Of a stretch of DNA of 64,000 nucleotides, positions 11,453-22,916 are shown piece by piece. Within the stretch, counting starts at the first letter, position 1, and the number at the start of each line of letters is the position of its first letter. The notes below the pieces were generated by a model. It saw only the letters and a program-made list of their open reading frames with translations, made no database searches and was not told the DNA's origin. This DNA comes from Paracyclopina nana (taxonomy: Eukaryota; Arthropoda; Copepoda; Cyclopoida; Cyclopettidae), in the NCBI GenBank assembly GCA_019096065.1, contig JAGUCH010000004.1, positions 3,782,001 to 3,846,000 on the forward strand, read 5' to 3'. The translations under genes and the position numbers were made by a program.

Positions 11453-11802
11453 GATTAAAGCATTTTTTCTCCTTTTTTCTGCTATGGGATTTACAATATC
11501 ATGGTCTCTGGTCATACAGAGGAGCGACACACCCTATAAAATACTTTATAATATGTGTCACTAGAAAAAGTAAAGGGTCAGAGCTTTTATATGATGGAAA
11601 GCAATTTTCGCATGTATAATTCAGTTTACCAATTCGTCTCAGTTCATATTACTATACATATATAAAAGCTCTGACGTTTAACTTTATCAAGTGACACGCA
11701 TTATAAAGTATTTTATAAGGTGTGTTGCTCCTCTGTTTGACCAGAGACCATGATATTGTCCAAGAAGTAAATCCCATGTTAGAAAAAAGGAGAAAAAATG
11801 CC

Positions 11803-11872
11803 GAGTATGGGGATCGAACCCTGATCATCTAGATTAGGAGTCCAACGCTCTACTGACTGAGCTACCAATACA
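11803..11872 (-). repeat. tRNA-like sequence in the right arm of the palindrome
   Basis: Inverted counterpart of the copy at 11386. On the minus strand it reads GGTAGCTCAGTCAGTAGAGC, then TTGGACTCCTAATCTAG, then GGGTTCGATCC. Its A and B boxes are closer to consensus than the left copy, and the acceptor ends (GTAT/ATAC) partly pair. The T stem is imperfect. A functional tRNA-Arg(CCT) cannot be excluded, but the repeat context argues against it. Confidence 0.55.
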
Positions 11873-12560
11873 GACAGAATAATTAATGTCAGAATTCCTT
11901 CTTATTCTTATTCTCAGCTGAGCTAAGCTTAGTAGAACAGTAGAGCCTTTTCAGAGGTACCAGACAAAACTTAATCTAACACATCTTTTAGCCCCCAAAA
12001 ATGCCAAATTCTAAATGCACAATTTTTTAATTGCTTCAATAACGCTTTCCGTTACTCTTGCAATACTTAAGTCCTCTCTACCCTATCCTTCTTGTTCTGG
12101 ATCTGGTGATAAGTCCACATCCCCTGCCCTGGTAACTTCATTAAAATGTGAAAATTACATTCCCTCATATAGAATCGTATTTAGATGTAAACAAATTATA
12201 AAACATGCTTACAAAACATCTGAGCTCATTTTGCAAAGTAAAAATCTCGTGGCATTACTTGGCTCTCGCAAGCTCGAGCCCGCAAAAATGCCACTCGATT
12301 TCTACTTTACAAAATTTGCTCAGCTATTTTATTAGCTTGTTTTATAAATTGTTTACATATATAAATAGATATTATAAATGTGTAGTTGAATATACTGAGA
12401 CAAATTGGAAAACTGAATTATACATGCGAAAATTGCTTTCCATTATGTAAATATCTTTAGATGTAGAGGTTGCTACAGAGAATTGTGAACGCGTTGGTTA
12501 ACAACCAATACAAAAGTAATCGCAATTCTCTGAATTTGGCTGCATATTTTTACAATCGCT

Positions 12561-14329
12561 TCACCATAATTTGAACTCGGAGAAAGTGACAGTTGAGGCT
12601 GGCAAGTAACATTCGTCAGTGCATCCTGTTTTGCCATCCAACCAGCTCATGTCAATCCCAGAACCACCTAAGCAAGTTGAAAAGAAAAAAAACATTTTTC
12701 AAAAGGATATTTTAAATAAATCATATTTTATGGATGTTTTATATACTGTAATACGATTTCTCGTGTTATAATTCAGTTTACCGATCCGACTCAGCTCTTT
12801 AATGTCACATTTCTTTCTAAGTAATTTGGGGGATATTAAATACTTAACGGCCCTGGAATCAAATTTGAGGGATTTTAAGCAACTTAATGCAAATCATTTT
12901 ACATGGAAGTAATCCAAATTCCAAAGAAGTTGGAAAAAAAGAGAGGATCATCCAAGATTCAAACCTTAGACAGTTGGATTAGCATTCCAATGCTCTAACC
13001 ACTGAGCTATGGAAACATGATGAAAATTGCATGCTATGTATAGGACTTTACCTTAATTTAAGCCAGATAAGGAAATAAAAAAATGTTAAGGAATGACAGG
13101 GGTTTGAACCCTAGACTACTGAATCTAGAGCCTAACGCTCTAACCATTGTGCCATAGGAGCACTTCTTTAGAAATGGATTTTAAAAGTCTGTTTTATTGC
13201 TCCCAAACCACTGGATGCCAGCTTATGAGAGCCAGTGATATTCACATAGGAACTAAAAACCGAGCAGTATTTTCTAGGGCATGGGGAAGCGCGGTAACTT
13301 CATTAAAACACTCAAAAATCGTATTACAGAATATAAAATTGTATATTTTGAGCTGGGGCACGTAAAATCGGGTCATTAAATAGCTGAGCAAGGATTTTAA
13401 AATGGAAAAACACTCGTACAATTACAGCCCTCGCAGGCTCGGGCTAGTAAAGCTGTACTCGAGTTTTCCCATTTTAAAATCCTCGCTCAGCTATTTAATG
13501 ACCCTACTTTACGTGCCCCAGCTCGAAATAAATAACTATTATATATACCCCAAAGTGAAGCCACAAATGTCATGCTGTTCAATGATGCTGACATTTCGCT
13601 CAAATACTGGGCATTTCCCGAGCAGACGTTAAACTCGTTGCTCCTTCCTTCTTGCTCAAATTTTACATTGACAATTGTCTGGTTTTGGTAGTAAGTCACT
13701 TTGAAGGGCTTGGTGGTATTGATGGTGCAATTACTGTTAGGGCACATCAAGTGTGGATTGTAGGCGAATGCATTTTGAGAACATCCACTTCCATCGCAGT
13801 GAGACCAATAGTCAGGGCCTCCAGTGCAAGTGTGTATCACAGAGGACATGGTATGCTTGTTCCCCTCAAACAAATCGTACTCTGGGCAGAAATTCCCATT
13901 AACAAAATTGGAGTCGCAATAGTAATCTCTCGCATAGCCTTCACTTGCTGCTGGCATTTGGACCATATAGGCAGCAGCGTTGCAACCGCAGCCCACTTGA
14001 CTGACATCAACTTTGAAGCTCAAGTGTTTGTTGATCAATGGGATCTAAGATATATTTCCTAATTGTAAATCATGAGCACGCGCGTCTACACTTTAAAATA
14101 CCTTTAAATACATATTAGGGGTAGTGTCATCAGTAGGAGAGTTGGCAAAATAAATCCGTCCACCTCCATTGAGGGAAAAAGTAGTGTCATCAACGATATC
14201 TAAATACCTCCCCATCCTTATTTTGCCAACAAGATGAGCCTCCCCAAAGCCATCAATTTTAATGCTCCCGAAATATTTGCTGCATGATAGGGGAATCAGG
14301 CAAAGGAAAATGAGGGCTGTTAATGCCAT
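12561..14329 (-). CDS. Putative secreted glycoside hydrolase with a clan GH-B-like E-x-D-x-x-E motif
   Basis: Three exons (14102-14329, 13549-14044, 12561-12667) join in frame to 276 aa. The N-terminus MALTALIFLCLIPLSCS is a signal peptide. The middle exon has a cysteine-rich core: VGCGCNAAAYMVQMP, DYYCDSNFVNGNFC and then PEYDLFEGNKH, placing E131, D133 and E136 in the E-x-D-x-x-E pattern used by clan GH-B enzymes (GH7, GH16) as nucleophile, helper and acid/base. The last exon completes SLWGGSGIDMSWLDG and a C-terminal cysteine pair. Role inferred: extracellular polysaccharide hydrolysis, perhaps digestive. I cannot assign a CAZy family and do not see a standard metazoan GH7 or GH16. The 0.9-kb second intron is packed with tRNA-like repeats and a foldback. 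Confidence 0.6.
12945..13016 (-). repeat. tRNA-like sequence inside the hydrolase intron
   Basis: The minus strand reads CATAGCTCAGTGGTTAGAGC, then TTGGAATGCTAATCCAA (GCT in the anticodon position) and GGTTTGAATC. The anticodon stem is perfect, but the acceptor stem does not pair and there is no class II variable arm as expected for Ser(GCT). Probably a tRNA-derived repeat. Confidence 0.5.
13092..13163 (-). repeat. tRNA-like sequence with a good T arm
   Basis: The minus strand has GGCACAATGGTTAGAGCG (A box) and GGGTTCAAACCCC (B box and T arm with G-C pairs). The anticodon loop would read CTA. The acceptor stem is not complementary, so I treat it as a relic despite the strong internal promoter boxes. 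Confidence 0.5.
13345..13528. repeat. Small foldback (long hairpin) in the hydrolase intron
   Basis: The left arm at about 13350-13404 (GGGCACGTAAAATCGGGTCA, ATTAAATAGCTGAGC, ATTTTAAAATGG) is inverted with few mismatches at about 13467-13522. The ~60-bp loop contains CTCGCAGGCTCGGGC, related to the CTCGCAAGCTCGAGC core of the giant palindrome. A second, shorter member of the same foldback family is likely. Confidence 0.75.
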
Positions 14330-15121
14330 AGTTAAAGTTCGAAGTTCTTCCAGTGGAATGACAATAACAACTGATGCGTAAGGTCGTCAAAGGCTACATC
14401 TTCAAGCAAAGGCATCGCAAAAAAGTTGCAATATATTGACTTTCAAGTGCATATCCTTTGTAAGTGGAGCAAAAAAATTGGAACACCTGTGTGGGAGCGT
14501 TCATGTGCATGCGCTCAAAATTGCATTACCATTTCTGCTTCACAGTATTAATGATCAATGTGATAAGCCGTTTTCCTCATTTTATGCAATTGTCGAATCT
14601 ATGCAACTCATTTTTTTAGCTTTTCGGCCGTCTCTCGATACCTACAATACTATTCGCCTGATGGAGGCTAAAAGGCCACAAAATTTGACGAAAGGATTGC
14701 TTTTTAATCATTCTTGGTACAAGTGTGGATACGTTCCAGCAGGCAGGAAATAGCGTACTCTACTCAAAGTTCAAGTGTTCAGTGTGAGGGCTTATAATGG
14801 CATATCTAAATAGTGGTGAAACTGCAAGAGGAGAGCTCCTGTCAAAATATCAAGAGCTTGAAAAAATAGGTGATGACTTTGTCAGTTGATGAATGATGAA
14901 TTAAGTGGAGAGTGACACTTTTTCGCAAGGGTGCTAATGACACCTTTTATGAAAGAGGAGGAGTACGTATTTTTTAATGGCTTCACTTCAGAGCTAGCAT
15001 TAGTAAATCTCGCACACGTGTTTAGCACATTGAAAATTAATTTTTTGCTACGAAGCAATTTTTAAAGGCCAAAATGTGTAGAGAAGAAGGCTTAATTCAT
15101 CTTTGCTGTATTTTCGAGAAA
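14330..15121. other. Intergenic sequence
   Basis: No supportable gene. A 105-codon ORF on the plus strand (14436-14753) shows no recognisable domain. It separates the two secreted-protein genes and probably contains the promoter of the hydrolase and the 3' end of the protease homologue. Confidence 0.4.
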
Positions 15122-17035
15122 TTAAAAGACGCTCGCCTGGCATTGGCCAGTGAATGAGGTGATCCAAGAGTAGGCCACGGACACCTTGGTAAATACGCTT
15201 GGTGTGACTCCGCATTCATGGGTGAATTGGGCCACTCCTATGGCATATTTCTTGCCATCGGGACCAGTTGAAGTCAGAGGGCCTAGAAAATAATTAGTGT
15301 ACCATTATAGCAGCTAATATCATGCCTAAAATCAACCTCCAATGTCCCTGTCACAGACTCCTCTGTTGACACCTCCAGCGCAAATGTTGCCTAAGGGCTC
15401 ATAGACGTAGCCCAAGTTGGTATAGATTCCGCTGCAGAAAGCCGGTGAGTAAGAGTTCAACGCCACTTGCAGCAAGGATGTCACGCCTTGTGTACTTCCT
15501 GGAGACGTGGCTCCCCAGCCTACAACCGTCACCACATCTCCAGGATTGGGATAAGCAAAGTTGGAATCCGGAAGACAGGCCGGAACTGCAGTTGGTCCAA
15601 AGACTATGGGGGTTGCCACTTGGATCAAAATCAGGTCTTTGTATGGGGAAGCGGAGGGTGCATTGATGATCCTCTGGATGGCATAAACCTGCTCAGTCCC
15701 TTCGATGGTATACGGATTATGCTCTCCGGTGACCACGAACAGATCTGAGGTCAAAACTCCCGTTTGGAGGATCCTTGAAGAGGACAAAACGTAGTTTTTC
15801 GAGACGATGAAACCCGCGCCTCTGTAAAGATAGGGGCTGCTTCTGCTATAGAGGGCCACTGTCCAAGGATGTCCATTCTTCACTGATGGAGTTCCACCCA
15901 CAATTTCCCCAGTGTTCTTGTTGCCTCCTCCTTTCTTTGCCCTCTCTGCGAAACTTGCCGCAAATGACTGGCCACAAAAGCAACTCTGCGGAGGAGCAGC
16001 AGTTATTGATGGTGTGGTTGGAGCTATCCGAAAAAAGAAATGCCATTGTATAATTTTTAAGAATATGGATATTCAACTCTTACCAGCTGTTGGTGCAGGT
16101 GTAGGTGCGGCTGTTGGGGCAGGTGTAGGTGCGGGGGTTGGGGCAGCTGTTGGTGCAGGAGTTGTGGGCTTCGTTGTGGGCACGGTTGTGGGCACAGTGG
16201 TGGATGGTGTTGTGGGTGCGGCTGTAGTAGGCTTGGCAGTTGTGACAGGTGGCTCCAGAAGGATCTTGGAGAAGAGCCACACTCTGACACCTCTGCCTGA
16301 TTTGTCATTGGCATTGGCTTTAAACTCGACTGTCAAAACGAATGCTGCGGCAACTGCAGGAATTTCAAACTGTTCTTTGTTGTAGCCATTGCCACAAAAG
16401 TCTAATGCTGGGGCTGTTCCAATGGTCAATGTCAATGTGTCATCGCAAGTGTCAGAAATTGTCTTGGTTCCCTTGGCTTGAGCAATATCTTCGGTTTGGA
16501 AGTACATAATCACCGGTGTGTTGGCTGGGATATCAAAGCTTGCTTTGCAGCTACAATCGACAGAGAAAGCATTTTTTCGCGGATATTTCAGCGCAATTGG
16601 CAATGCAACTTACGTGGCCGATTTGGCATAGTCAGCTACACCATCAAAACCAGGGCTCAGGAATTCGAATGGGTTAAATTGAGAAGTGTCCGCAATGCCT
16701 TTTTTGTTGGCAGCAGCTCCACATGGAATGATGGTTCCAACAGGATCAATTGCCTTTAGGATGTCATTGAGCTTTTCGCCATTCGGAATGGAACTTCCCG
16801 TGGCTCCTTTGCCCTTACCCCGGTTTTTGCCTCCCTTTCTGCCTCCCTTCTTGCCAACTCGGCCTTTGTTGCCTTTCCTGCCTTTTCGACCTTTTCGGCT
16901 TTTAGCTGCCATTGACTCCTCCACAAGGACAGTCAAGACAACCTAAATTAGCTTGATGAAATCTTGCAATCAACAAACTGCTCGGAGAAAAATTACCAAA
17001 ATGATGAAGATTTTCAAGAAGTACTTGAAATTCAT
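15122..17035 (-). CDS. Secreted CUB-domain serine-protease homologue (catalytically dead)
   Basis: Five exons (16997-17035, 16614-16942, 16084-16550, 15337-16023, 15122-15282) total 561 codons. The order is: signal peptide (MNFKYFLKIFIILVVLTVLV), a Gly/Lys/Arg-rich tract (about residues 25-60), a CUB-like region with four cysteines, a Thr/Pro/Ala-rich mucin-like linker, then a trypsin fold starting at IVGGTPSVKNG. The catalytic His position (usual AAHC) reads SSSRI. The Asp is kept in SPYKDLILIQV. The usual GDSGGP reads DRDIGGP, so the Ser is Ile. Both His and Ser are therefore lost, as in arthropod clip/CUB serine-protease homologues that act as cofactors or binding proteins. The residue before IVGG is Glu, so cleavage by a trypsin-like activator is unlikely. 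Ligand unknown. Confidence 0.85.
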
Positions 17036-18369
17036 GTTGAATTGTGCGAGGCAAGCCGGAGTAGCTTACTGGGTGAGTACCATGGCTATGAGGCTTTTAT
17101 ACGCGAATCAATCACTAACGGCCAACAATAATAAAGCATATTGCCAGCAACGCAAAGTGCAAACTAGTGATTTTTCCCAATAAATTGATATGGATATTAT
17201 GGTAATTTTTTCTAATGAGGCCATGTGAGCAATTAGGCTGGCTCCATCCTGCAGCAAGTGTGAGAGTTAGACATAAAAGGCTGGGCTTTTATTAATCGTT
17301 CAACATTCATGCTAGATGAGTGTATGTATAATTGATTGTGTAATTTCTTCCAGTAGTGTTCATCAAACATTTGGAGCAGAATTGCAACACACATCCTCGC
17401 AAGTTGTGTGGAACAGTGAATTCTTTGAGAATAATTGATGAAATCAGATAGTATTTCGGGGGATCATCGAGTGGCAATGTGTGTATTAAACGAAGACGGT
17501 TTGGCCTAGTGTGTAAATGCTATTGGTCTTCTTTAATCGTCGTGTTGGTTGCCAGATATATGCTCGCTTATTGTTTGGATTCATTGCGTATTTTCGATTT
17601 TAAAACACTTAGCATAATTCACATAATAAGTATATATATGTACACAATTTTCTTCGACGACACAAAACATTCAATATAACAATTCATGGGAGGGAGAAGC
17701 AATGCGATAGAAATTTCGGCTAATTTTGTTAGGATTCACCACCTAGAGTTAATTCTTGTAGTTAGTCAGCTTGATTTTTTTGGTGAATAATTTTTGGTCT
17801 AGCACATTATGGGGAGGAGAGCTCAAAGAGAAGTAATGATGATAATGATGATGTCATCCGCCAAGTGGAGGGATTTCTTAAGTTGTATTTTGTCATAACA
17901 CTTGACAAAAAGAAAAGACACCTTAATTGCATTGAGAGAAACCACTAGAAAAAAAGTTGAACCAGGCTAATAATGAGAAGTAAAGAGAAGAAAAAGGCTG
18001 ACAGATCCTTCCATGAACTCTTTTCACTCATGGGACCAGAAAGAGCACAAGAACAGCTGTCCATGAATCCATTGCCTGCACATATTTTGACTAAAATAGA
18101 AAAAATCTGCTTGGCACTAATTTGTTTTTAACAATCCCATAGGGCTGTAAGAAAGGTGTAAAAGGGATGCAGCCATTTTATCTTTTGAGGAGTTGCTGTA
18201 CGCGGCAGTGAGTTCGTCATCATATCATAGTTGATCATTGAACAAAAAGTCCAGCACTAATTCGGCCCTTCGTGGCATTTGGCGGAAAACGAATTATATA
18301 GTACTTAGCAGCTGTGGTGGTCGTGGTGGCTAGAAGCCCATTTGGATGAGCTCACCGAAGTGTACAAGG
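17036..18369. other. Intergenic sequence, AT-rich
   Basis: No gene supported. It includes the 5' region of the protease homologue and probably the 3' UTR of AGO1 near 18300. ORFs here are short and featureless. I see no copies of the window's repeat families. Confidence 0.4.
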
Positions 18370-21300
18370 TTAGGCAAAATACATAACTTCGCGGGTGTTG
18401 GCATGAACCGTGACAGCCCTTGCCAGAGCAGCAGGAGCCCGGTCCTCAGAGCCTCCAGAAATATGAGAGCCTTCGCCAGAGTCATGCTCCTTCTCCACCA
18501 AATGGTATCTAGCCCGGAAAGCCACCAAGTGGGCATAGTATGCCGGGGCAGGGATTGAGACTGACCGAGTGCAACGCACATATGTGTGACAGAGTTGAAA
18601 GGTCAGTTGTTGGAGCTCATCCGCACTGAATCGGTTGTCATCCCACAGGACATGGTAGTGGCTGGGCCTTGATGTACCTTGAATGCCCTGGTGAGAGCAC
18701 AAGTAGAAATCAAACTCTGTTGGGTGGGTGATTCCAATGTCAACTGTTGTGCCTGCAGGGATGTTGCCAGAGCGGCCCGACTGCTCCTTGAGGTCAGCAC
18801 AGAAGAGGCGAGTGTGGTGACGCTTCTGAACAACAATAAAGGTAATGCCTGGCTTGTAGTCAGGCTCCAATTTGATGCAAGCCTCCCGGATGGCAGTCAA
18901 CTCATGCTGCAAAACCTGCAGAAATTGACCCTCAGAGACGCCATCCCTACAAAAGAAAAAATACACAAGGATAAGAGACTTGGAGAATTTTTCAAGTGAA
19001 ATCCTAGCTTACCTGTACATTATAACTCTATGAGGCTTGTAGCCTCCAGTGGATTTGTAGAACATCATCAGGTGGTCCTTGACCATGGCAGAAAGTTCCT
19101 GGATGATTTCCACTCTATGAGCCTGAACCCTGACAGTGGCAGCATATCTTGATGGATGGGCATCTTGTGATCCTACCACAGCTGCAATGGACGGCTTCTT
19201 GTTATCCCCTGCTGGCGGATGAGTCACGTCGGCCCCAAGGAAGATCACAGGCTCGTTGAAAACCTTTGGCCGAATGGTTGGCACAAGAATTGAGTTGACG
19301 CCACCCAATTTGACGTTGATCTTTAGGCAAAGATTGGATAGAGTCTGCGCACTAGTTTTGTTGACATTCTTGGCCTGTACACACTGGGTGGCCATGCCAA
19401 GCACCGTGTCACCCACTCTCTTCACCTCTGCATACACAGGGGTCTTGCCAGGCAAAACAACAACAACCAATTGCAACTCAGAGAAGGTGGTCTTCAAGTA
19501 GCGGAACATGGGCTCAACCTGGTCTGGGCCATTGGCATATTTGCAGAAGCATGGCTGCCCAACAATAGGCATGCCAGCATCATTGGAGATCCTTTGGAGC
19601 TGCTGAGTGAAGTTTCGGAGGGCCTCTTCCCGCACAGTTCTTTGAGGGGCAAAACAAGCAATAGCCCACTCTTGAATTTCCACACCAGTGAAAAATTGCT
19701 TTCCTCTCATGTCCCAAACGCCTCCATTTGGCAGAGCTTGTTGCTTTGTACGTCCACCATACTGAAGTTTTGGAGGAGGCAACACTCTTCCTCGGACCTC
19801 CATCAAAGTGTTGCTTATGTTGAGTCCAAACTCTTGGACAAAAGGGTCATTGTTGAAGTCGGCTTTTCGGATGAGATTGTTAATCTCCCTCTCGCGATCA
19901 GGAGCTGATCTGGCAGTGGCTTTGATCATGGTAGATGTCTGCATATCTGTCAACTTTTTGATACATCGCTGCCCTTGAACAATATTGCACACTTCCAGTG
20001 GCAAGTAAGTGTGCTTGTGCTCTTGGCCAACCTACAATGCAATATACATAATGTTAAAAGCCTTTATGCCAGAAAGGTTAGAAGTTGACGCTTGTTACCT
20101 GAAGGCATGGCAGGTGAGGAAATCGAAGCTTCATTCTGTATTTGTCCAAAAAATACTTGGCCACAGTGCATTCAACAGTTTGACCATTCTCCAGTTGTAG
20201 GGGAAAGCTCTGCATCTGAGCGGGTTTCCGGGTGACATTGCACACTCTATATTTCCGCCTCATGGTGCCACAATGAGTGATCTCTATTTTCAAGCACTTG
20301 ATTTCTTTGGTGAACTTGACCCTTTGAGAGTCGGTGAGTGGCTTTCTCTGGTCAGCAATGTCACGGATATCGAGTACTTCACACATGAAGTCAATGACAG
20401 GTTGAGCCTTGTAAAATGCCGTTGCCGACACGTCAATGTTGAGCATCATCTTCCACTGTGATGGCCGCACACTTTGGTGGAAGCCAAACCAAACTTCCCT
20501 ACCACCTCCCAATGGATGATAGTAGCCTTCGGGGCTACTGAAAAAGCTCCTGCCCACTGGTGTGTATGTCATTGATGGCAAATGCCGCATCACCACATCC
20601 AAAGCTTGAACTGCATCAAATGGGATGGTTCGGGCTCGTCCTAACAGACAGAAAATTAGCTACTCAACAGTGACAGCTTACTCAGGCAAAAGATGACTCA
20701 CCCTCCAAAGCCTCTTCCAAAGCATAAAGGCTGACCTGGGCAACCCATTTGATGGCCACTCTGAAGACACGGTCTCTACCCTCTCCGGGCAAAGTGACCT
20801 CCAGATCAACTTGCTCATTTCCAATAGGAAGAGGATCTCGGACATACAGGTTGCTCCTCCCATCAAAGACAGGCTTTTTGGTCCCAAAAATGCGGCCATA
20901 GGCGTTGACCATAGTGGCAATGATATCGCGATTCACTTTTCTGGGGCACTTGTCAGGAGTGATAGAAATGTTGTAGTGATGAATGTAGCCCCTTGGCATA
21001 CTGATTTGAAAGTGATTCGCGCGAAGGACAATTGAGCGACCTTCATGTCCAATGTTGGGCCTTCGTGGGCACATGAACAAAGGCTGTTCAGGAGAGGGTG
21101 GTTTGAGGCCAAGTCCTAGGCCAATGCCTCCAGGAGGCAATATGGAGGATGTTCCGCTGCCTCCTGAGAGGGGATCAATCGATGTTCCTAGGGAAGTAGC
21201 CCCAATAATTGGGCTTGGTCCGCCTGGAGGCGAGTCAGATGATCCAACTGAGCCTCCAGAGCCTCCAGCTAAACCTGACATTGGATTGTTTGCTGTTGCC

Positions 21301-21660
21301 CCGAGGACAGGCCCAATACCCAAGCCGAGACCAGTAGTACCGAGGACACTACTTGAGCCCTGAAAATAACGTCAATATTAGCCATAAACTAATAACAACT
21401 TAGCCTAGGTTAGAGTCATATTTAAAACTTCTGCAAAAGCAACGCTCTTAATAGCTCAATTCCGGGAAAGTCTAGTTCGTAATGAATGGTGACACTGAAC
21501 ATCTTTCATTTAAAGTTAACAATTGCAAAATGCGTGAGCAATATAAAAGTACTGCGAAATGACATGAGGAGGATAAAAAGTGACTCACATTGTTTGACGA
21601 TGGCGGTCCTACGGGCCCTGGTCCCGGAGGTCCTGATGAGGGCTGGCCAACAGGGTACAT
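18370..21660 (-). CDS. AGO1: Argonaute 1-type (miRNA-class) protein
   Basis: Five exons (21589-21660, 20702-21359, 20099-20640, 19013-20031, 18370-18946) sum to 956 codons. The N-terminus is Gly/Pro/Ser-rich, as in arthropod AGO1. N, PAZ and MID regions follow ([33 protein letters not shown]). The PIWI domain keeps the slicer residues in [11 protein letters not shown] (D692), [12 protein letters not shown] (D765) and [17 protein letters not shown] (H903). The C-terminus [11 protein letters not shown] is the classic AGO1/2 end, whose terminal residues help seat the small RNA. It binds miRNAs and represses or cleaves target mRNAs with GW182 partners in the cytoplasm. Length and similarity are typical, so function is very likely conserved. 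Confidence 0.96.
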
Positions 21661-22322
21661 GGTGACGCAAGACGGTGATGAGAGTTGCTAGCAAAGACGA
21701 TTTGACTGAGCTACAACATTGATGAAAATTTCATATCGCCAACAGCAGCTAACAGCAGCACAACTCTGCCTCACGACGATTCCAAAATGGCGTCGAAATG
21801 GGCCGTGCTGGTGAAGACCTTTAAAATAGGGCATTGAACTCGAGAACCGGCTTTTCTTTTTCGGCTGGAAATACTGGGAAAGAGCCACAGTCCTCAGTTA
21901 CTGTCAGTTTTCAAACCAAATCTGGAAGCTTGGACCGACAACAGTGAGTGATCTAAACTAAGTCGACCAACAGCTGAAATCATTTTCAATTATAATTTTC
22001 CATTTGAGCGGTTGTACAACAAAGTAAAAGAAAATGAATCAAAAATAATTTGCCTATGACTACTTGTAAATAGCTAAATTAGAAGGTATTTTTCCAGATT
22101 CATATTGTAATTTGAGCGAAAAAATGCCCAAGATTTTGAAGCTCAGCCTTTTGCTCTACCTGGATGTTACTCTTTGGACTATTACCTCTAAAATATTTGC
22201 CATTCTGGCATTAAAATCAAATAAAGTTGGTGAATAAAATTTGGCAACGCACTCTGACAGTAGCAAAAACAATATTTTCAAAAGGCGAAAAAACACGTGA
22301 ATGTGAATTGAGAGAATATGCC
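21661..22322. other. Intergenic sequence between AGO1 and the next gene
   Basis: A head-to-head region that should hold promoters for AGO1 (minus) and the UPF0711-like gene (plus). An open frame in line with the plus-strand gene extends upstream to 22227, but the first ATG is at 22323. No repeats noted. Confidence 0.4.
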
Positions 22323-22895
22323 ATGGAGACAGCAACGTTAAAGCACTTAAAGGCAGTTGCAAAACTAAGTGAAATTAGCAAAAATCCCGCTTTGAAACTA
22401 CATTTCAAGAGTCAACTCAAGGCTTTCGAGGCTGTCAGTGCTTCCACACTTAGTGCTCAAAACGAGAATTTTCGCAAAAACAAGCCACACAAGGTGAGCG
22501 CATCAAATGGACAATTTGAGTGTCAATACTGCTTCCACGTGGGTGTGCCTAATTTGAAAGTACAACGAATAAGGAAAGGCAAGAAGCTTGAGAAGAAGTC
22601 AACATTTTACTGTCAAATGTGTAAAAAGTCAACATTACCAAAGGAAACCCTGCCTACACTGGAGCCTTTTAAGCACAAGCCTGTGACGATCTCAGCTGTT
22701 GGCACTACAAAGATGAACAGAGAAGCAAAGAAATGCAAAAAACGAGACAAAAATGCAGGTCTTGTGATCCCCGAGTCAATGAAGGCAACGCCAACAGTTT
22801 TTCGGACTAGCAATTGTGCCAAACTGAAGCATCTGCTTAGCATTTGTGACAACGCAACCCAAGGCTCGTCGAACCTTTCAAAGCTTTTAAAATGA
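22323..22895 (+). CDS. UPF0711 / C18orf21-like small basic protein
   Basis: A single-exon ORF of 190 aa from the first ATG. A helical N-terminus precedes a putative zinc-binding pair, CQYC and CQMC about 50 residues apart, each in a ribbon-like context. A Lys-rich middle and a C-terminal TPTVFRTSNCAKLKHLLS follow. The CxxC spacing and the C-terminal ..KLKxLLS.. pattern resemble the vertebrate C18orf21 (UPF0711) family, which has been linked to RNase MRP. Similarity is weak and judged by eye. It is tail-to-tail with the following zinc-finger gene, the two stops being only 21 bp apart. Confidence 0.5.
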   Translation: METATLKHLKAVAKLSEISKNPALKLHFKSQLKAFEAVSASTLSAQNENFRKNKPHKVSASNGQFECQYCFHVGVPNLKVQRIRKGKKLEKKSTFYCQMCKKSTLPKETLPTLEPFKHKPVTISAVGTTKMNREAKKCKKRDKNAGLVIPESMKATPTVFRTSNCAKLKHLLSICDNATQGSSNLSKLLK

Positions 22896-22916
22896 CAGAT
22901 GATTTTTGTGACGAAT

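Larger units (their letters stand above)
10271..12385. repeat. Giant imperfect palindrome (foldback element) with tRNA-like sequence in both arms
   Basis: The left arm (about 10271-11600, minus an insertion) is repeated inverted as the right arm (about 11640-12385), centred near 11620. Matching blocks include GCTCGAGCTTGCGAGAGCC near 11000 against its complement near 12265, CTAAGCTTAGCTGAGC near 11325 against 11917, and the sequences flanking CATGGTCTCTGGTCA at 11500 against 11745. Without the insert each arm is roughly 700 bp. Each arm carries a tRNA-like segment. No transposase ORF is present. It looks like a non-autonomous foldback element or an inverted duplication; the family is unknown. 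Confidence 0.85.

Noticed and set aside
11803..11872. Functional tRNA-Arg(CCT)
   Set aside because: Good A and B boxes, but imperfect T and acceptor stems and location in an inverted repeat point to a relic.
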